Shown here in pieces: positions 51,000 to 61,865 of a DNA stretch of 64,000 nucleotides (its first letter is position 1; every line of letters starts with the position of its first letter). Source of the DNA: Pseudoips prasinana (lineage: Eukaryota; Arthropoda; Insecta; Lepidoptera; Nolidae); assembly GCA_951640165.1 (NCBI GenBank), contig OX621244.1, forward strand, positions 19,238,001-19,302,000, read 5' to 3'. The position numbers were made by a program, and so were the translations under genes. Below the pieces are notes generated by a model. The model saw only the letters and a program-made list of their open reading frames with translations. It had not been told where the DNA came from and made no database searches.

Positions 51000-51720
51000 T
51001 GTCATTTGTGATTTTCTTAAGACAAATCAACCACGTTGTGTATTTTGTGTTAAGGTTTGCGAAATGCTAAAGCTGCCGCGTAAGTCACGTAGTCGAGTGT
51101 GAAACGCTACCTTTCACACTGCGCAGAGCCACGTCAGTCAAAAAAATAAGTGCATCTAATAGAGAACCTGATAGCAACTGCCGACACTGTGTCCGTACAT
51201 GGCGGTCGCGTTCACCATCATAGTCTCGTTCTGAAATCACGTAGGCGTGTTTCTTCGTTGTTAGTTTGTCAAAAACGGACGATTTCCGTTTACGTTCCTT
51301 GAGTGATAGCAGTACTCATAAGTTCATGTAAGTGTGAACCTGAAGTTTCTTCCAAGGCACAAGAAAATCTACACCGTACGTTGAATAATATCATGATTAG
51401 TTTAGAAATTATCGAAAGTAATTTTACATCTATAAAATGAACTAAAAATGTGGGTAGTTCGGCTACTCGGGCAAGTGTAGACGTGATCAGTAGATATTTC
51501 TAGTCGTTCGTTTCGTTTAGAGTTGTTCTAATCACTATTGTGTTTTAACCGTTGCCGATTGTATTAACTGTGAGCACAGTCTCCGAAGTGTACACAAGTG
51601 TTTTGTTATTGTAAATTTTTGTGTTGTGTGATTTACGTAAGAAGATACAATTTTATTGTTTTGTTTGTGAAATACCGCGATGTATTTCACGTGGCTGATC
51701 AAGATTTTCTTGAAAGGTCG
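51000..51720 (+). promoter_or_regulatory. CpG-richer block with donor sites and a short ATG frame
   Basis: It contains consensus donors (CCGC|GTAAGT near 51080 and TCAT|GTAAGT near 51327), an initiator-like ATCAGT near 51488, and ATG at 51680 opening MYFTWLIKIFLK before a possible donor AAAG|GTCGAT. It might be the 5' end of another + strand gene whose next exons lie outside the window. Confidence 0.3.
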
Positions 51721-51761
51721 ATCCCATATCAGGGCTCGAAACCATTCACTTAGTTTGTCGC

Positions 51762-51822
51762 ACGGTAGTCCGGTGAAGCAGTGAAAGCCTCCTAGGCTAA
51801 TCGATTCATGATAAAAAAAAAG
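51762..51822 (+). repeat. Repeat family H
   Basis: CCGGTGAAGCAGTGAAAGCC and TCCTAGGCTAATCG match 44484 and 56868. Confidence 0.65.
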
Positions 51823-52820
51823 GTAGTTTGCGATGTGTGTTACGAATTACGATCTAACCTAGATCAGTAGACGTCGTAGTGTTGATAACCGCCGCCGCCG
51901 GTGCTGCTCAGTATCGTGTGCATTGCATGATAGCCATGGTATATAGCTGTAGGTATTGACCACCGCTGAGGAATGTAACCTCAAACGGTTGACATCACCG
52001 TGTTATATAAAATGTCATGCCGTTGTTTTGTGCCTAATGGTAGTGAGAGGATTGAGTGAGGAGCTGAAAAGCCTATGATACAAGGTATTGACAAAGCTTA
52101 CTAAGTAACACTTGATAGTCTTATCATTTTATCAATTTAATACTCAATGTGTTATTTGCATTCTACAATGTAAATGAGTTGTTATTTAAACTATCTACAA
52201 CAATATTATATACTTGATCTATCTACAACAATATTTTTTTTTAATATTTACACTATAATACACAGAAAACACCCAAACCAATACACCTAGACATATTTAT
52301 GAACACAAATGTTCATCTTGTGTGAGGATCAACCGTTTGGTTCAGCAGGTATGTCCACTTCCACCTTAGTCACAGCCGTCGTCGCACTTTATTACAATGT
52401 GGGTTTAGCAAATGTTGAAAAAATATACTAAAACTCCCGTTGTTATTCTAAAATGTGCTTTAGAACAATGATTCTTTTTTTGACAATGGGAAGTCTTATC
52501 GCACTAAGCGATTTCTTCCAGACAACCTTTGGATGGATAGGATATGTAAGTATGTTAACAGTAGGTATGAAACCAATTAAAAAAATTATGGGGTTTAAAG
52601 GCGGGACTAACACAGCCCCAAAAACCAATCTAAACTTTTTACGCTTATGACAAGCAATACAGATAAAAATTTAAAAAGAAATTTGTTTGATATCTCTTAT
52701 ATCAAACAGATTAGCACATTCACGTGCATTGTTAATGTCTGTTGAAGAACACTAACACAGGCCCAATATGAAGTACTGCGAGACATCTTAGTGAAGATTT
52801 TACATCTTGGTGATAGCATA
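51823..52820. other. Stretch without recognised gene
   Basis: A small palindrome (TTTGATATCTCTTATATCAAA) lies near 52686. Open frames at 52443-52650 on both strands have no known motif. Confidence 0.4.
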
Positions 52821-52824
52821 GAAT

Positions 52825-53060
52825 ATCATCACCCCATTTCATCCCGTGGGGGGGGGGGGCGTAGAAATCGTCCGAGGGAATACCTAGTAGAGAACGTGCA
52901 GCAGCAGCTGCGTTTTTCTTTGAACTATGATCATCAAACTGCCATCGCCAACCCGTCTGCCAAGCGTGCCGATTATGACATATCCCCTTTGGGGAGGCTG
53001 TCGCCCAGCAGTGGACGTACTTTGGCTGACATGATGATGACGATGATGATGATAATAAAG
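52825..53060 (+). repeat. RTE-like LINE 3' fragment / derived SINE
   Basis: CATCCCGTGGGGG, TCTGCCAAGCGTGCCG, CCCAGCAGTGGACGT and (GATGAT)n at the end match 59915-60262. Confidence 0.7.
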
Positions 53061-53964
53061 TAATGTAACAATTGAGTGAAACAGAAAACTATATATTATG
53101 ATTAATACGTAAATGGAGTAGCGATGTACTTCTTCAATTGGTTTATGGACCGAAAAGAAAAATATTCTGATAGTTTTATTACCTACCCCATCTTCACCAT
53201 AGTATTGTCGGCCAATAAGAATACAGTTCATAAAAGAAACAATAGGAGTGACAAATTAAGAAATTAATCTCTTCATTTGTCACTTCTATGATTTTAGGTT
53301 ATGAGATGGAGAGGCCATGCAGAAAAATCCTGGCATAATGTTAATTTTTTTATCAAATTATCTAATAAGATTTTTTGGAGTGCTTTACAATTACAATGAC
53401 ATGTTCAAAAGGTTGCACGGAAAAAATGCAACACTCGCAATTGAGGAAGAGAAAGCAATGGAAAATAAAACTAGAAGTCCAAGATACGTTTCGGAACAAA
53501 CTGAGTCTGCTGGTGGATATACCAACAGCCAACTTTGGCAATATTAATGACGGACATATGTCCAAAATAACTATGTTGTGTTATTCATATTAAATTTGTC
53601 GGTGTTTGAAAGATATTACAAAGAAACCGCAAAGTAATTCATTTCCTTTTGCAATGTTTACTCACTGTTTTCGACCTTAGGTACGTAAAGTATTGCATCG
53701 TGGAACTGAAGTGGTAAGATAATAAGTTTTTCCAAGCAGCCTGCAACACAGGCTTCTCTTAACCTTTGACATGCATGATGAACAGAAAACATAAAATAAA
53801 ATTAAGTTTTATTAAATTTCTTCTTTCCTGATATTCAATTATTTTTACTAGACAGTGACATTTTATTTATTTATTTCAAGGCTTACAATGAAAACCTTCA
53901 TATAGATTTTTTAAATGTATGTTTTGTAAAGGACAAATAAAAGCTTGTATATATTACAAGTAAA
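53061..53964. other. Stretch without recognised gene
   Basis: An inverted repeat at 53242-53289 (ATAGGAGTGACAAAT...ATTTGTCACTTCTAT). A short VMRWRGHAEKS-like reading at ~53298 may be a LINE scrap. Confidence 0.4.
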
Positions 53965-55638
53965 CCGTCCTTATTTAAAGTGCAATAACTAGGTCCAACA
54001 TACTTTCGAGAAAAACGCCGTTATGGTTTTTATTTTTGTTTTGTTTGTATCTGCATCCCCATTTGGCTTGAAATTTTTACAGGTTATAGATAAAAATGTA
54101 TAGAATATTACAAAGTGCTTGAAGTTTAGAAATGTGTTGTTTAAGCTATTTAAAATCATTGTGTTGTACTGATGTTTAGAACTGTTTTACAAATAGACAG
54201 ATTGTTGACTAGTCTTAAGCGCAATAAGTAGCGTAGTTATTGCGTGTATCATTAGTAAGGCAGTTTTAAGTTGCAGATGCTTAGTGTACGTTATAGTATG
54301 TTCTAACCATAAGTGCAATAAGTTTCCCACTTATTGCGGTTTTCATTAGACATTCAATCTTGCCTTACATGTCTGACGTCAGATACTTGGTTAGTTACTT
54401 ATAAAAATATTGGGGTCTTAATAAGTAACGTAATCATAAAATGAGAAAAGAAAAATTAGATCTTAGTTAAACAATTTCTAATGTACCAAACGTAAGAAAA
54501 TTATAAAACAGCCTTAGATTGAACTTTGTGCAATACATGCTTGACACCCGGGAGGTTTCAGGTAAATTTAATCTGAAATATCTCCTAGTTGCAGGCATGA
54601 AAGGTATCAGATCTACTATTATTCTTGCTTCGCGCTCCTTGGTTATCCATCTCGGAGAACTATTATTTGTAACAATTTGGAATGATTGGTTTTTTTTATA
54701 TTTTTACTTGAAGGAAATCGAATTTTCTCGTCCAAAAAATGTAATTGTAATAAACCCTCTTTCGGCTCTGACCTCCATGATATTTTTTTAAATAAGCCCT
54801 TAATACCAAGTTTCTGATCATATGCTGAGAAGATCATCTTCGTAGTAATAAAAATCAGATGCTGTCATGATTTTTACGCTATAATTTTTTATAATTAAAC
54901 TATTTCACACAATCTATAAAGCCCTCAAAGTCTTGAACTTTCTTCTTCTTCAATGACAATTAGACTTGGGGGTGAAAATGATCAGCTGACATGAAAGTAT
55001 GCCCAGGCTAAAAGTATTTAACTTATGCGTATGTCTGCGTAGCGATATGTCTTAAATTATATCTTACCGTTGGGATATTTCTCCATTAAAGATTGGTGCA
55101 TTATCGTTATATTTATGTCGCTGGGCAGATAAAACTATTTTAATAACTCGACTTGTTGCACTTTTGACTAGTAGAAAAGCTGCATTAAAGCAAAGTTATT
55201 GCCATTATGTCTAGAAAATAAGGTCATCAAATGTAATAACTCAACTTGTTGCACTTTTAACAAGTAGAAGACCTGCAGTAACGCAAAGTTATTGCCTTTA
55301 TGACTAGACAATATGGTCATCAAATTAAGAATTTTCTTATTCCGAGTAAAATAATTCCCCTTATTGCAGTTATCACTAATAATATTACATAAAAATTTTG
55401 CTTACCTTGCCACAACTCAAGTTATTTTACTCTTGATAAGTAAAACAAATATAAAATTCCGATATATTGCAGTTATGCCTAGTGAAAAAACTGGAATGGT
55501 GATATATACGTAAAAACTGTCAAAGAAGAAAATATTGAGCTGGTTTTGCTGATTACAAATATGTATTTTGCTGATTAAAAATATGCAAATAACTCTTGTT
55601 TGCTAAAAAACGAGTTATTGCACTTTTGATAAGGACGG
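53965..55638. mobile_element. 1.67-kb element with terminal inverted repeats and iterons
   Basis: CCGTCCTTATTTAAAGTGCA at 53965 pairs with TGCACTTTTGATAAGGACGG at 55619-55638. Inside, variants of AGTTATTGCACTTTTGATAA recur in both orientations, some within a 93-bp tandem duplication at 55141-55326. Short open frames at 54519-54837 have no recognised transposase motif. It is probably a non-autonomous DNA element. Confidence 0.6.
55141..55326. repeat. 93-bp tandem duplication
   Basis: Two units starting TAATAACTC(G/A)ACTTGTTGCA, each ending with ATGGTCATCAAAT-type sequence. Confidence 0.9.
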
Positions 55639-55974
55639 CAGATCATTTGTGGTTTTCGTTCTATAATTGTATCCACGAGCGTGGCGACTAGTATACCAAC
55701 TGTATATCAATATATTTTTAAATTGCTTCAACCATTCTGGTAATTCTAATGCAAATCTTCAATTTATTAAGTAAAACGGTCTCATTTATATGCAACGTGA
55801 ATTTCATATTATGGAAGCACGTTTCAGAAACATTTTAGTGGAAGCGTACGCTACTGAGGCGGCATGATGTAAATATATGTAATTTCCATTAATACTGAAA
55901 TTTGATGAATTTGTTTTTGATAGTTAGCTATTTAATGATTTTACTGGTCCCTAAATGCTTAAGTATTTGGGATT

Positions 55975-56110
55975 AGTGGACCGATGATCGTGCAAGGGTC
56001 GCGGGAAGCCGTTGCAGCGCTGTACTCAGCACAAGCCGGCATTGTGGAGATCCTTGAAGAGACGCCTTAGTCCAGCTGTGGACGTCTTTCGGCTGATCTG
56101 ATGATGATTT
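55975..56110 (+). pseudogene. RTE-like LINE C-terminal fragment
   Basis: WTDDRARVAGSRCSA in one frame, LWRSLKRR in another, then the nucleotide form of the VQQWTSFG-stop tail (CCAGCTGTGGACGTCTTTCG) and TGATGATGAT. Confidence 0.75.
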
Positions 56111-56496
56111 AGAGATTCGTTTAATATTTTGAAAAAATATGCAAATAAAAATAAAAGCAAACAAATTACAATAATGCTTATGCTAATAACTCAATTGTTA
56201 CTAGAGTAATTTATAAGACCAGCAGAGTTATAAGATTACCTAATGCAGAGCACAGCATGAAGCTAATATATGGGTTATGTAATATAGAGCAAACTCATTA
56301 CAAAGATAAGTTGTCGCTGAAGCAGGGCCCATGCATCCCGTAATATTAAGGTTACGTAACATAGAACGAACTCATTATCTTTAGCACTATATATATGTAG
56401 AGACTGTAGCTTAACCCATTTTATGCTAAAATACTGTGAATGGGACAGTGGACTAGCTAAATCATAGCTTATACTGACCGTAACATGTCAATTAGT

Positions 56497-56732
56497 ACTG
56501 CCTCGTTGGTCTACCAGTAGCGTGTTCAACCACAAATAACGCTGTTCTGGGTTCAAATCCCGGGTCGGGCCAAAAGTTATTTCTTAGTATCAGTCCGAAA
56601 TGGAGAGCACGGAACTCGGAGAACATGTAAAGCCGGCGGTCCTGTACCTGAACTCGTTCCGGTGGTATCGGTAGTCGACTATCGGATCATGAGACAGATG
56701 GAATGGCCGAAATTCGGCTAGGGGACATGAGT
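56497..56732 (+). repeat. tRNA-derived SINE family C
   Basis: Head TGCCTCGTTGGTCTACCAGT, B-box GGGTTCAAATCCCGGG, body with GCCGGCGGTCCTGTACCTGA. Confidence 0.8.
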
Positions 56733-56867
56733 ATGAGTTTTCTTTTGGCAACAAAACCTCACTTAAGTCGGCTTGTGAAGAGAATTATGAGATCCAGATC
56801 TATGTTTGTACATTGATCCATAGATGTTACATATACTTATGTACTTTATATTGCTAACGGCTTGAGC

Positions 56868-56935
56868 CGACGCTCGTCTCTTGTGTCTAGTGAAACAGCC
56901 TTCTAGGCTAACTGTAAATGTCATAATATCTTTTG
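56868..56935 (+). repeat. Repeat family H, diverged
   Basis: GTCTAGTGAAACAGCCTTCT and AGGCTAACTGTAAATGTCAT resemble the 51762 copy. Confidence 0.5.
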
Positions 56936-57590
56936 CGTTGTTCACTTTATTTGAAAATGGCCGTCAGAAAGATGGATTTAGCCAGGCGTTAATATTTTGC
57001 TTTTAAAAGGACCTGGCCATCCATTAACAACACTACATCCTTGATAAGTATGCGGGGTCGTTACCCGGATGGAGTTTGAAGTTTGAGTTGGCTTTCAAGT
57101 GCCACACGAAGTACAGCGCCACAACTTTTGGCTAAGTAGGTGGACCAATATGTCATAAATATAAATACAATCCTGCCACGATATATATCTAATGTAAGTG
57201 TAAAATTAAGCCAAATCCAATCTACCACGGTACAGGTCCCTAAGCTAAATGACATTATCTGTTTCTGTGCGAAATTGTGAAAGAAAAAGAATTTACAAGA
57301 AAGCAAAGAAACCTCCAATAAAACCAAAATATGAAAAACATAAAGTTATATGACTATATAAGTAACTTTACTATGTTTAAAAATTCTCTAAACTAATAAC
57401 CTGTCTGACGTCTAATTCACCGGTGTTTATTTTTCATTAATAATAGAAAAAAGAATGATCAATCACCACAAATCATCAAAATCAACATCTTAGACAAGAA
57501 CATACATTATTGTATTTTAAAACCGTAGTAAATTAATTGAATAGGTAACCAGCATACATTTCTACAACATTGATTTCTCAGTAAAGCCTT
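56936..57590. other. Stretch without recognised gene
   Basis: No motif or repeat was recognised. Confidence 0.4.
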
Positions 57591-57597
57591 AAAATTC

Positions 57598-57657
57598 TTA
57601 AGCTACTGCTAAAGGTTGGGGGCTGCACCCGGAGCCGGTAGTACCAGCTGCTCCCTT
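57598..57657 (-). CDS. Candidate terminal exon, - strand
   Basis: The acceptor CATTTGTTTCAG| is followed by 60 GC-rich bases in an AT-rich setting. One frame reads KGAAGTTGSGCSPQPLAVA-stop; another reads EQLVLPAPGAAPNL-stop. Which frame is used is unknown and no partner exon was found. Confidence 0.3.
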   Translation of the reverse strand, partial: KGAAGTTGSGCSPQPLAVA

Positions 57658-57731
57658 CTGAAACAAATGACTAAAACATTAGCTTATGGAAATTGGAAGA
57701 CTTTTGGTTAATTATATACAGCTTCATCGTA

Positions 57732-57997
57732 AAATAATATAATATAATATAATATATCTGGGGACATTGTCACACAGATCATCCTAGCCCCAAACTAAGC
57801 AAAGCTTGTACTATGGGTACCAGGCGACGATATACATACTTATATAGATAAATAAATACTTATATACATAGAAAACATCCATGACTCAGAAACAAATATT
57901 CGTGCTCATCACACAAATATTTGCACTTACCGGGATTCGAACCCAGGACCACCAGCTTCGTAGGCAGGATCACTACCAACTAGGCTACGGTGACCGT
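57732..57997 (-). repeat. tRNA-derived SINE family B
   Basis: Complete: (ATAAT)n tail, GGGACATTGTCACACAGATC, GGGATTCGAACCCAGGACC, head ending AACTAGGCTACGGTGACC. Confidence 0.9.
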
Positions 57998-58267
57998 CAA
58001 AATGCAACGTTATGTCTCTCCCGGTAAAATACTTCTGTTGGCTGAAAGCAAATAGACTGAATATACAGCTAGAGTTTTATTGTCAGCCGTATATATGTAA
58101 ATGCTCAAGCCATAAAAAACGGAATGGGATCTTTCATAGCTTTCACCGACTTTAATCAGGTGGGTTTGTTCCTCACGTAGTAAATTATATAAGTGACAAT
58201 GACGTTAAGTACCTCACTAGATACATAAAATATAATTAAGTAAGTAAAGGAATCGTAAATTTGGTTT

Positions 58268-58352
58268 GCTACCGTGGATCTTAAGCTGCCACACTCTCGC
58301 AGACACTTTTTGCGGATAGCATGCGTAGTCATTCCGCCTGCCCTAAACAAAA
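58268..58352 (+). repeat. Repeat family I
   Basis: GCAGACACTTTTTGC and AGCATGCGTAGTCATTCCGC recur in changed form at 60700-60785. Confidence 0.6.
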
Positions 58353-59149
58353 GAAAAAAAATAGTGTCAGGAGCGATCCTAATGGCAGTCAGTAATAGCG
58401 CGAATAATCAACAAAAACAGTTGATTGTTTCATGGCTAGGTTTGTGGTGGGGCTAAAGTATCTTCAGCCTGAACCGACTATAACCAAGCAATTTTTTCAC
58501 ATTTTTACTAGTCCTTTTTCGCATCGATCCTATGTAATACAATTGTCATTTTTTGTAAGTACACTAAGTAATAGCCATTATTTTCTTCGTTAACAATGAA
58601 AATACATAAATTTTAAACTCGTTCCGGGTTTTTAACCCTTAACGGGCTTCGTCGGAGGGTATGTGTACCTACTTCATGTTTTAGCGCGAATATAAGTAAT
58701 AGCATACATTGTCTGATATGTATGTAGTCGGGTCGGCATTATTTTTTCTATGGTGGATTCATTAATCAAAAACGCTCTATGAATTTTTCAAAATGTGCTT
58801 AAATGTTGAATTAATTAATCTAATAAGATTAACATATTTATTGATAGATTAATTTAATGTAAGACTGTATATGAACAATTTTATATTAAATTGAGTGAGA
58901 CAAACTACTTGGTACATGTTTAACTAATCGAATAAAAAAAATCTGTTGAAACCAATTAAATAGTAGACTTTAGTGATTAGTAACATTATTTTGTATTTGC
59001 GCTTAGTGTGAAGTCTAAATTAAATAAAAAACAAGTTGTACAATATACAACACCAATCAATCACTTTCAATGCAAACATCGGTAGCTGACGAACTAAGTA
59101 GACTAAAAATATATTGGAGTTAAGTACTTTCTTAATATTTTTGAGGCGC
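58353..59149. other. AT-rich stretch, no gene seen
   Basis: No recognised content. Confidence 0.4.
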
Positions 59150-59400
59150 TCATTCTAGTTTGACGATCCGTCAGCGTAGCGAGGTAAAGCGCCTAGGCCT
59201 GGGCGGGCAGTCTATAGATGGGTGACACTGAAAGTGGTTTAATTTCTGAGAGTATCCGTACTTCCAAAGGCACGTTTGGTTCTCAAGCCTTGTTATTTTC
59301 GTTGATTGATAATAGTTATGCCATGTCAGTCGCCTTCTAGGGGCTTGGACAAATCTGACACCAGATTAACTACTGCCACTATGATACTAAAGTAAGATAA
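59150..59400 (+). repeat. 5S rRNA-derived SINE, copy 3 (diverged)
   Basis: GCGAGGTAAAGCGCCTAGGC and CTATAGATGGGTGAC keep the 5S box A and C spacing. The body has GTTATGCCATGTCAGTCGCC, as in copy 2. Confidence 0.65.
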
Positions 59401-59439
59401 AGGTAACATAATATAGTCCATCGTACTCAGAAAGAAGCT

Positions 59440-59510
59440 GTTACCCGTCCTCGGGTTGACTTCTTCGCCACCCACAGGATGAGATGGGGTGATATTCTGT
59501 AGAGTTTCTG
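59440..59510 (-). repeat. RTE-like LINE 3' fragment
   Basis: CCTCGGGTTGACTTCTTCGC and GGATGAGATGGGGTGATATT are the complement of 59915-59960. Confidence 0.6.
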
Positions 59511-59565
59511 TAATTGTGATAAATGTTTAAGAGAACATTAAAGAAAGTTTTATCGTAAAATGAAA

Positions 59566-59808
59566 CCTATGTCAGTTGTAACCTGAAAAGACTCAGCACC
59601 AGGCAAATATAACAAACATCACATTATTATTACTTCAAAGAGAATTAAAACGAGAATCTATAACGGAATCACGATTTAATATAATCGATATTAATTATTC
59701 ATCTATGAAGATGAATAATTAATATCGATTATACTAAACCTTAATTAATGTGATGTTGGTTATATATTTGCCTGTTCCTGAGTCTTTTTAGGTTACAACT
59801 GACATAGG
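59566..59808. mobile_element. Foldback element, 243 bp
   Basis: CCTATGTCAGTTGTAACCTG begins an arm that returns inverted at 59808. The centre is a near-perfect palindrome (59681-59732). The left arm carries about 45 extra bases. Confidence 0.85.
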
Positions 59809-59914
59809 CTTGGTAGTGGTATACATTATATTATGTTCATATTAATGATAACCACAGCCTAGTAATAGCAGGATAATAATGAGTAAACAAAGCAAGTATA
59901 CGGCCAAGGAGAAT

Positions 59915-60038
59915 ATCCATCCCATCTCATCCCGTGGGGGACGTAGAAGTCGACCCGAGGCAATATCTTCCGGAGAACCAGCAGCAGCGTCATACTGGGG
60001 TCACCAACTCGTCTGCCAAGCGTGGCGTTTATGGCATA
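59915..60038 (+). repeat. RTE-like LINE 3' fragment, left of Helitron
   Basis: CCATCTCATCCCGTGGGGGA and CTCGTCTGCCAAGCGTGGCG; the sequence is cut after GGCATA. Confidence 0.7.
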
Positions 60039-60179
60039 CTAGCTGTGCCCCGTGGTTTTACCCACGTTAAACTTTATAAATTATAGCCTATGTGTTAATC
60101 CAGGGTGTCGGCTAACTTCATACCAAATTTTATTATACAACAAAACACACAAACTTTCGCCTTTATAATAATAGTGTGA
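60039..60179 (-). mobile_element. Short non-autonomous Helitron
   Basis: On the - strand it begins TCACACTATTATTATAAAGG after A and ends with hairpin TTTAACGTGGGTAAAACCAC, GGGGCACAG and CTAG before T. Confidence 0.75.
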
Positions 60180-60262
60180 TTCCTCCACACAATTCCACTA
60201 TCGAAAACTTTTGGAGAGGCTTTTGCCAGTGGTCGACATTCGGCTGAGATGATGAAACAGGT
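60180..60262 (+). repeat. RTE-like LINE 3' fragment, right of Helitron
   Basis: GGCTTTTGCCAGTGGTCGAC and ATTCGGCTGAGATGATGA complete the fragment interrupted at 60038. Confidence 0.6.
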
Positions 60263-60667
60263 AAATGTACATACCAAATCAGAATCATATAAATATGAGC
60301 AGTAATAAAATAAAAAAGAAATTATATAATTCTTTACATCATCCAATGCGACTTAGGGTGATCATTATTGACACTTTTAATCAAATAAACACAGGTTCCT
60401 TCTTTGTGATACTTGCTGCGGTAGATTTACTGTGTAGTTGAAGCCGTTTCTAAAAAGAAACCACGTACTATCATTTTTTTTTTAAATAATTTAATTATCT
60501 GACTTCAAAAGATGGAGGTCAACAAAGCGACTTGGCATGGTTTTATTTTTAGCATGTAAATAAAACAGTAAATATATTAAGATGATTTTCTTTGCATTCG
60601 TTTGGCATTTTAATATCTATTCATCTGCATCATCCAAAACTAAATATATATCTTTCTCCCATCTCCG

Positions 60668-60785
60668 CTCTTCCCCCCCCCCCCCCCCCCCATCAGGGCC
60701 AAGAGAAGTTCACGGCAGGTTATGGACATACCCAGACAATTTTTGCAGGTGGCATGCGTAGGGATTCCCCCTACGTTACTAAAAC
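60668..60785 (+). repeat. Poly-C run and repeat family I
   Basis: A run of about 20 C at ~60671-60691 is followed by GCAGGTGGCATGCGTAGGGA, related to 58268. Confidence 0.6.
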
Positions 60786-61400
60786 AAAGTTCTCGTATAC
60801 TGGACGTTTTTCTGATTAACAAAAATATTTTAAGACTACAAACCAAAAAAAAAGACTAAAAAGAGACAGTAAATGGTAGTTAATATATTTTTTTACAGTT
60901 GAGTGTGGACACAACTGACCACAAAGGAGTTAGGTTAACAGGCTTCTTTAATATATGCAAATGAAAAAATAAATATAACAAACTATATAGGTACTTCTTT
61001 ACTTCGCTATAGCATTTGATCCTTACATCAATGTAATATCAATAACTTTACGGAGTTACTTGTAAAACACCTCGAATGACAAGATAGCTAACACCATAAG
61101 CAACAACTTTTGATAACACTGGTCTGCGAATTTTTTTTTTTGGAATTTTTTTTATTAAATGGTTAACGTTTGTTTTAATTGTCTTAAAAGTAATAGAAAA
61201 CGGATATACCACGTCACGTTTATCAGATTTAGATGATATAGCATTTGAATACGAAAAATAACAAAACAAAAATTTAATAAAATTAATGAGAATCATTTGC
61301 GAATATTTTATAAAGTTTTATTGAGTATGTAGCTATGAAAATACTACATTAAGGTACACATAAAGAAAAAAAATAATGGTAACGTGTTTTTTTTTAAAAA
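60786..61400. other. AT-rich stretch, no gene seen
   Basis: The open frame 61048-61296 (-) is lysine/isoleucine-rich without a known motif. Confidence 0.4.
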
Positions 61401-61404
61401 AAAG

Positions 61405-61865
61405 CTGCGTGTTGTTGGTTTTCTTTTATGATTTTTTATGTCATCTCTGTGTATCATCCAGCAATAATCCGCCATCATATTAACGTCCCAACGACCTTGA
61501 TATCATCTTTCCATCTCTTTTACGTCCTGATGAAACAGTTCAGCTTGTTCTTCACTGTAGTCGATTAGATTTTTTGGACTAGATTTTTTGGGAAACAATC
61601 AATGTGAGTCTTCAAAAAATGAATTTTCCGACTCATATTACAACCTAAATTTTTTTTAGGCATTTAACATTTCCTGCACAATATTTTTATACTCAGGATC
61701 TTTTGTGTTGCCTAGAAACTTAGATACGACATTTTTAAAGCCATGCCAGGCATTTCGTTCCAAGTTTTCCTGATGTCCCGTGAATATTCCCTCTTTCAAC
61801 TTCGCATCAGTTAAGCTAGGGAAATTTCTGAAAGAAGAAAAGATTCTGGTCGTACAGGTTTCCAT
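61405..61865 (-). pseudogene. Decayed protein fragment of a widespread unknown repeat family
   Basis: On the - strand: LTDAKLKEGIFTGHQ, AWHGFKNVVSKFLGN; after a frameshift, CNMSRKIHFLKTHIDCFPKN; after another, EQAELFHQDVKEMERRYQG and MMADYCWMIHRD. From memory this matches a protein repeated many times in arthropod genomes and thought to be transposon-derived, of unknown role. At least two frameshifts make it non-functional. Confidence 0.6.

Noticed and set aside
52443..52650. Overlapping open frames on both strands
   Set aside because: Neither shows a known motif or splice support.
54519..54837. Overlapping open frames inside the iteron element
   Set aside because: No ATG-supported or motif-bearing transposase could be recognised. 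The lengths are within chance for AT-rich DNA.
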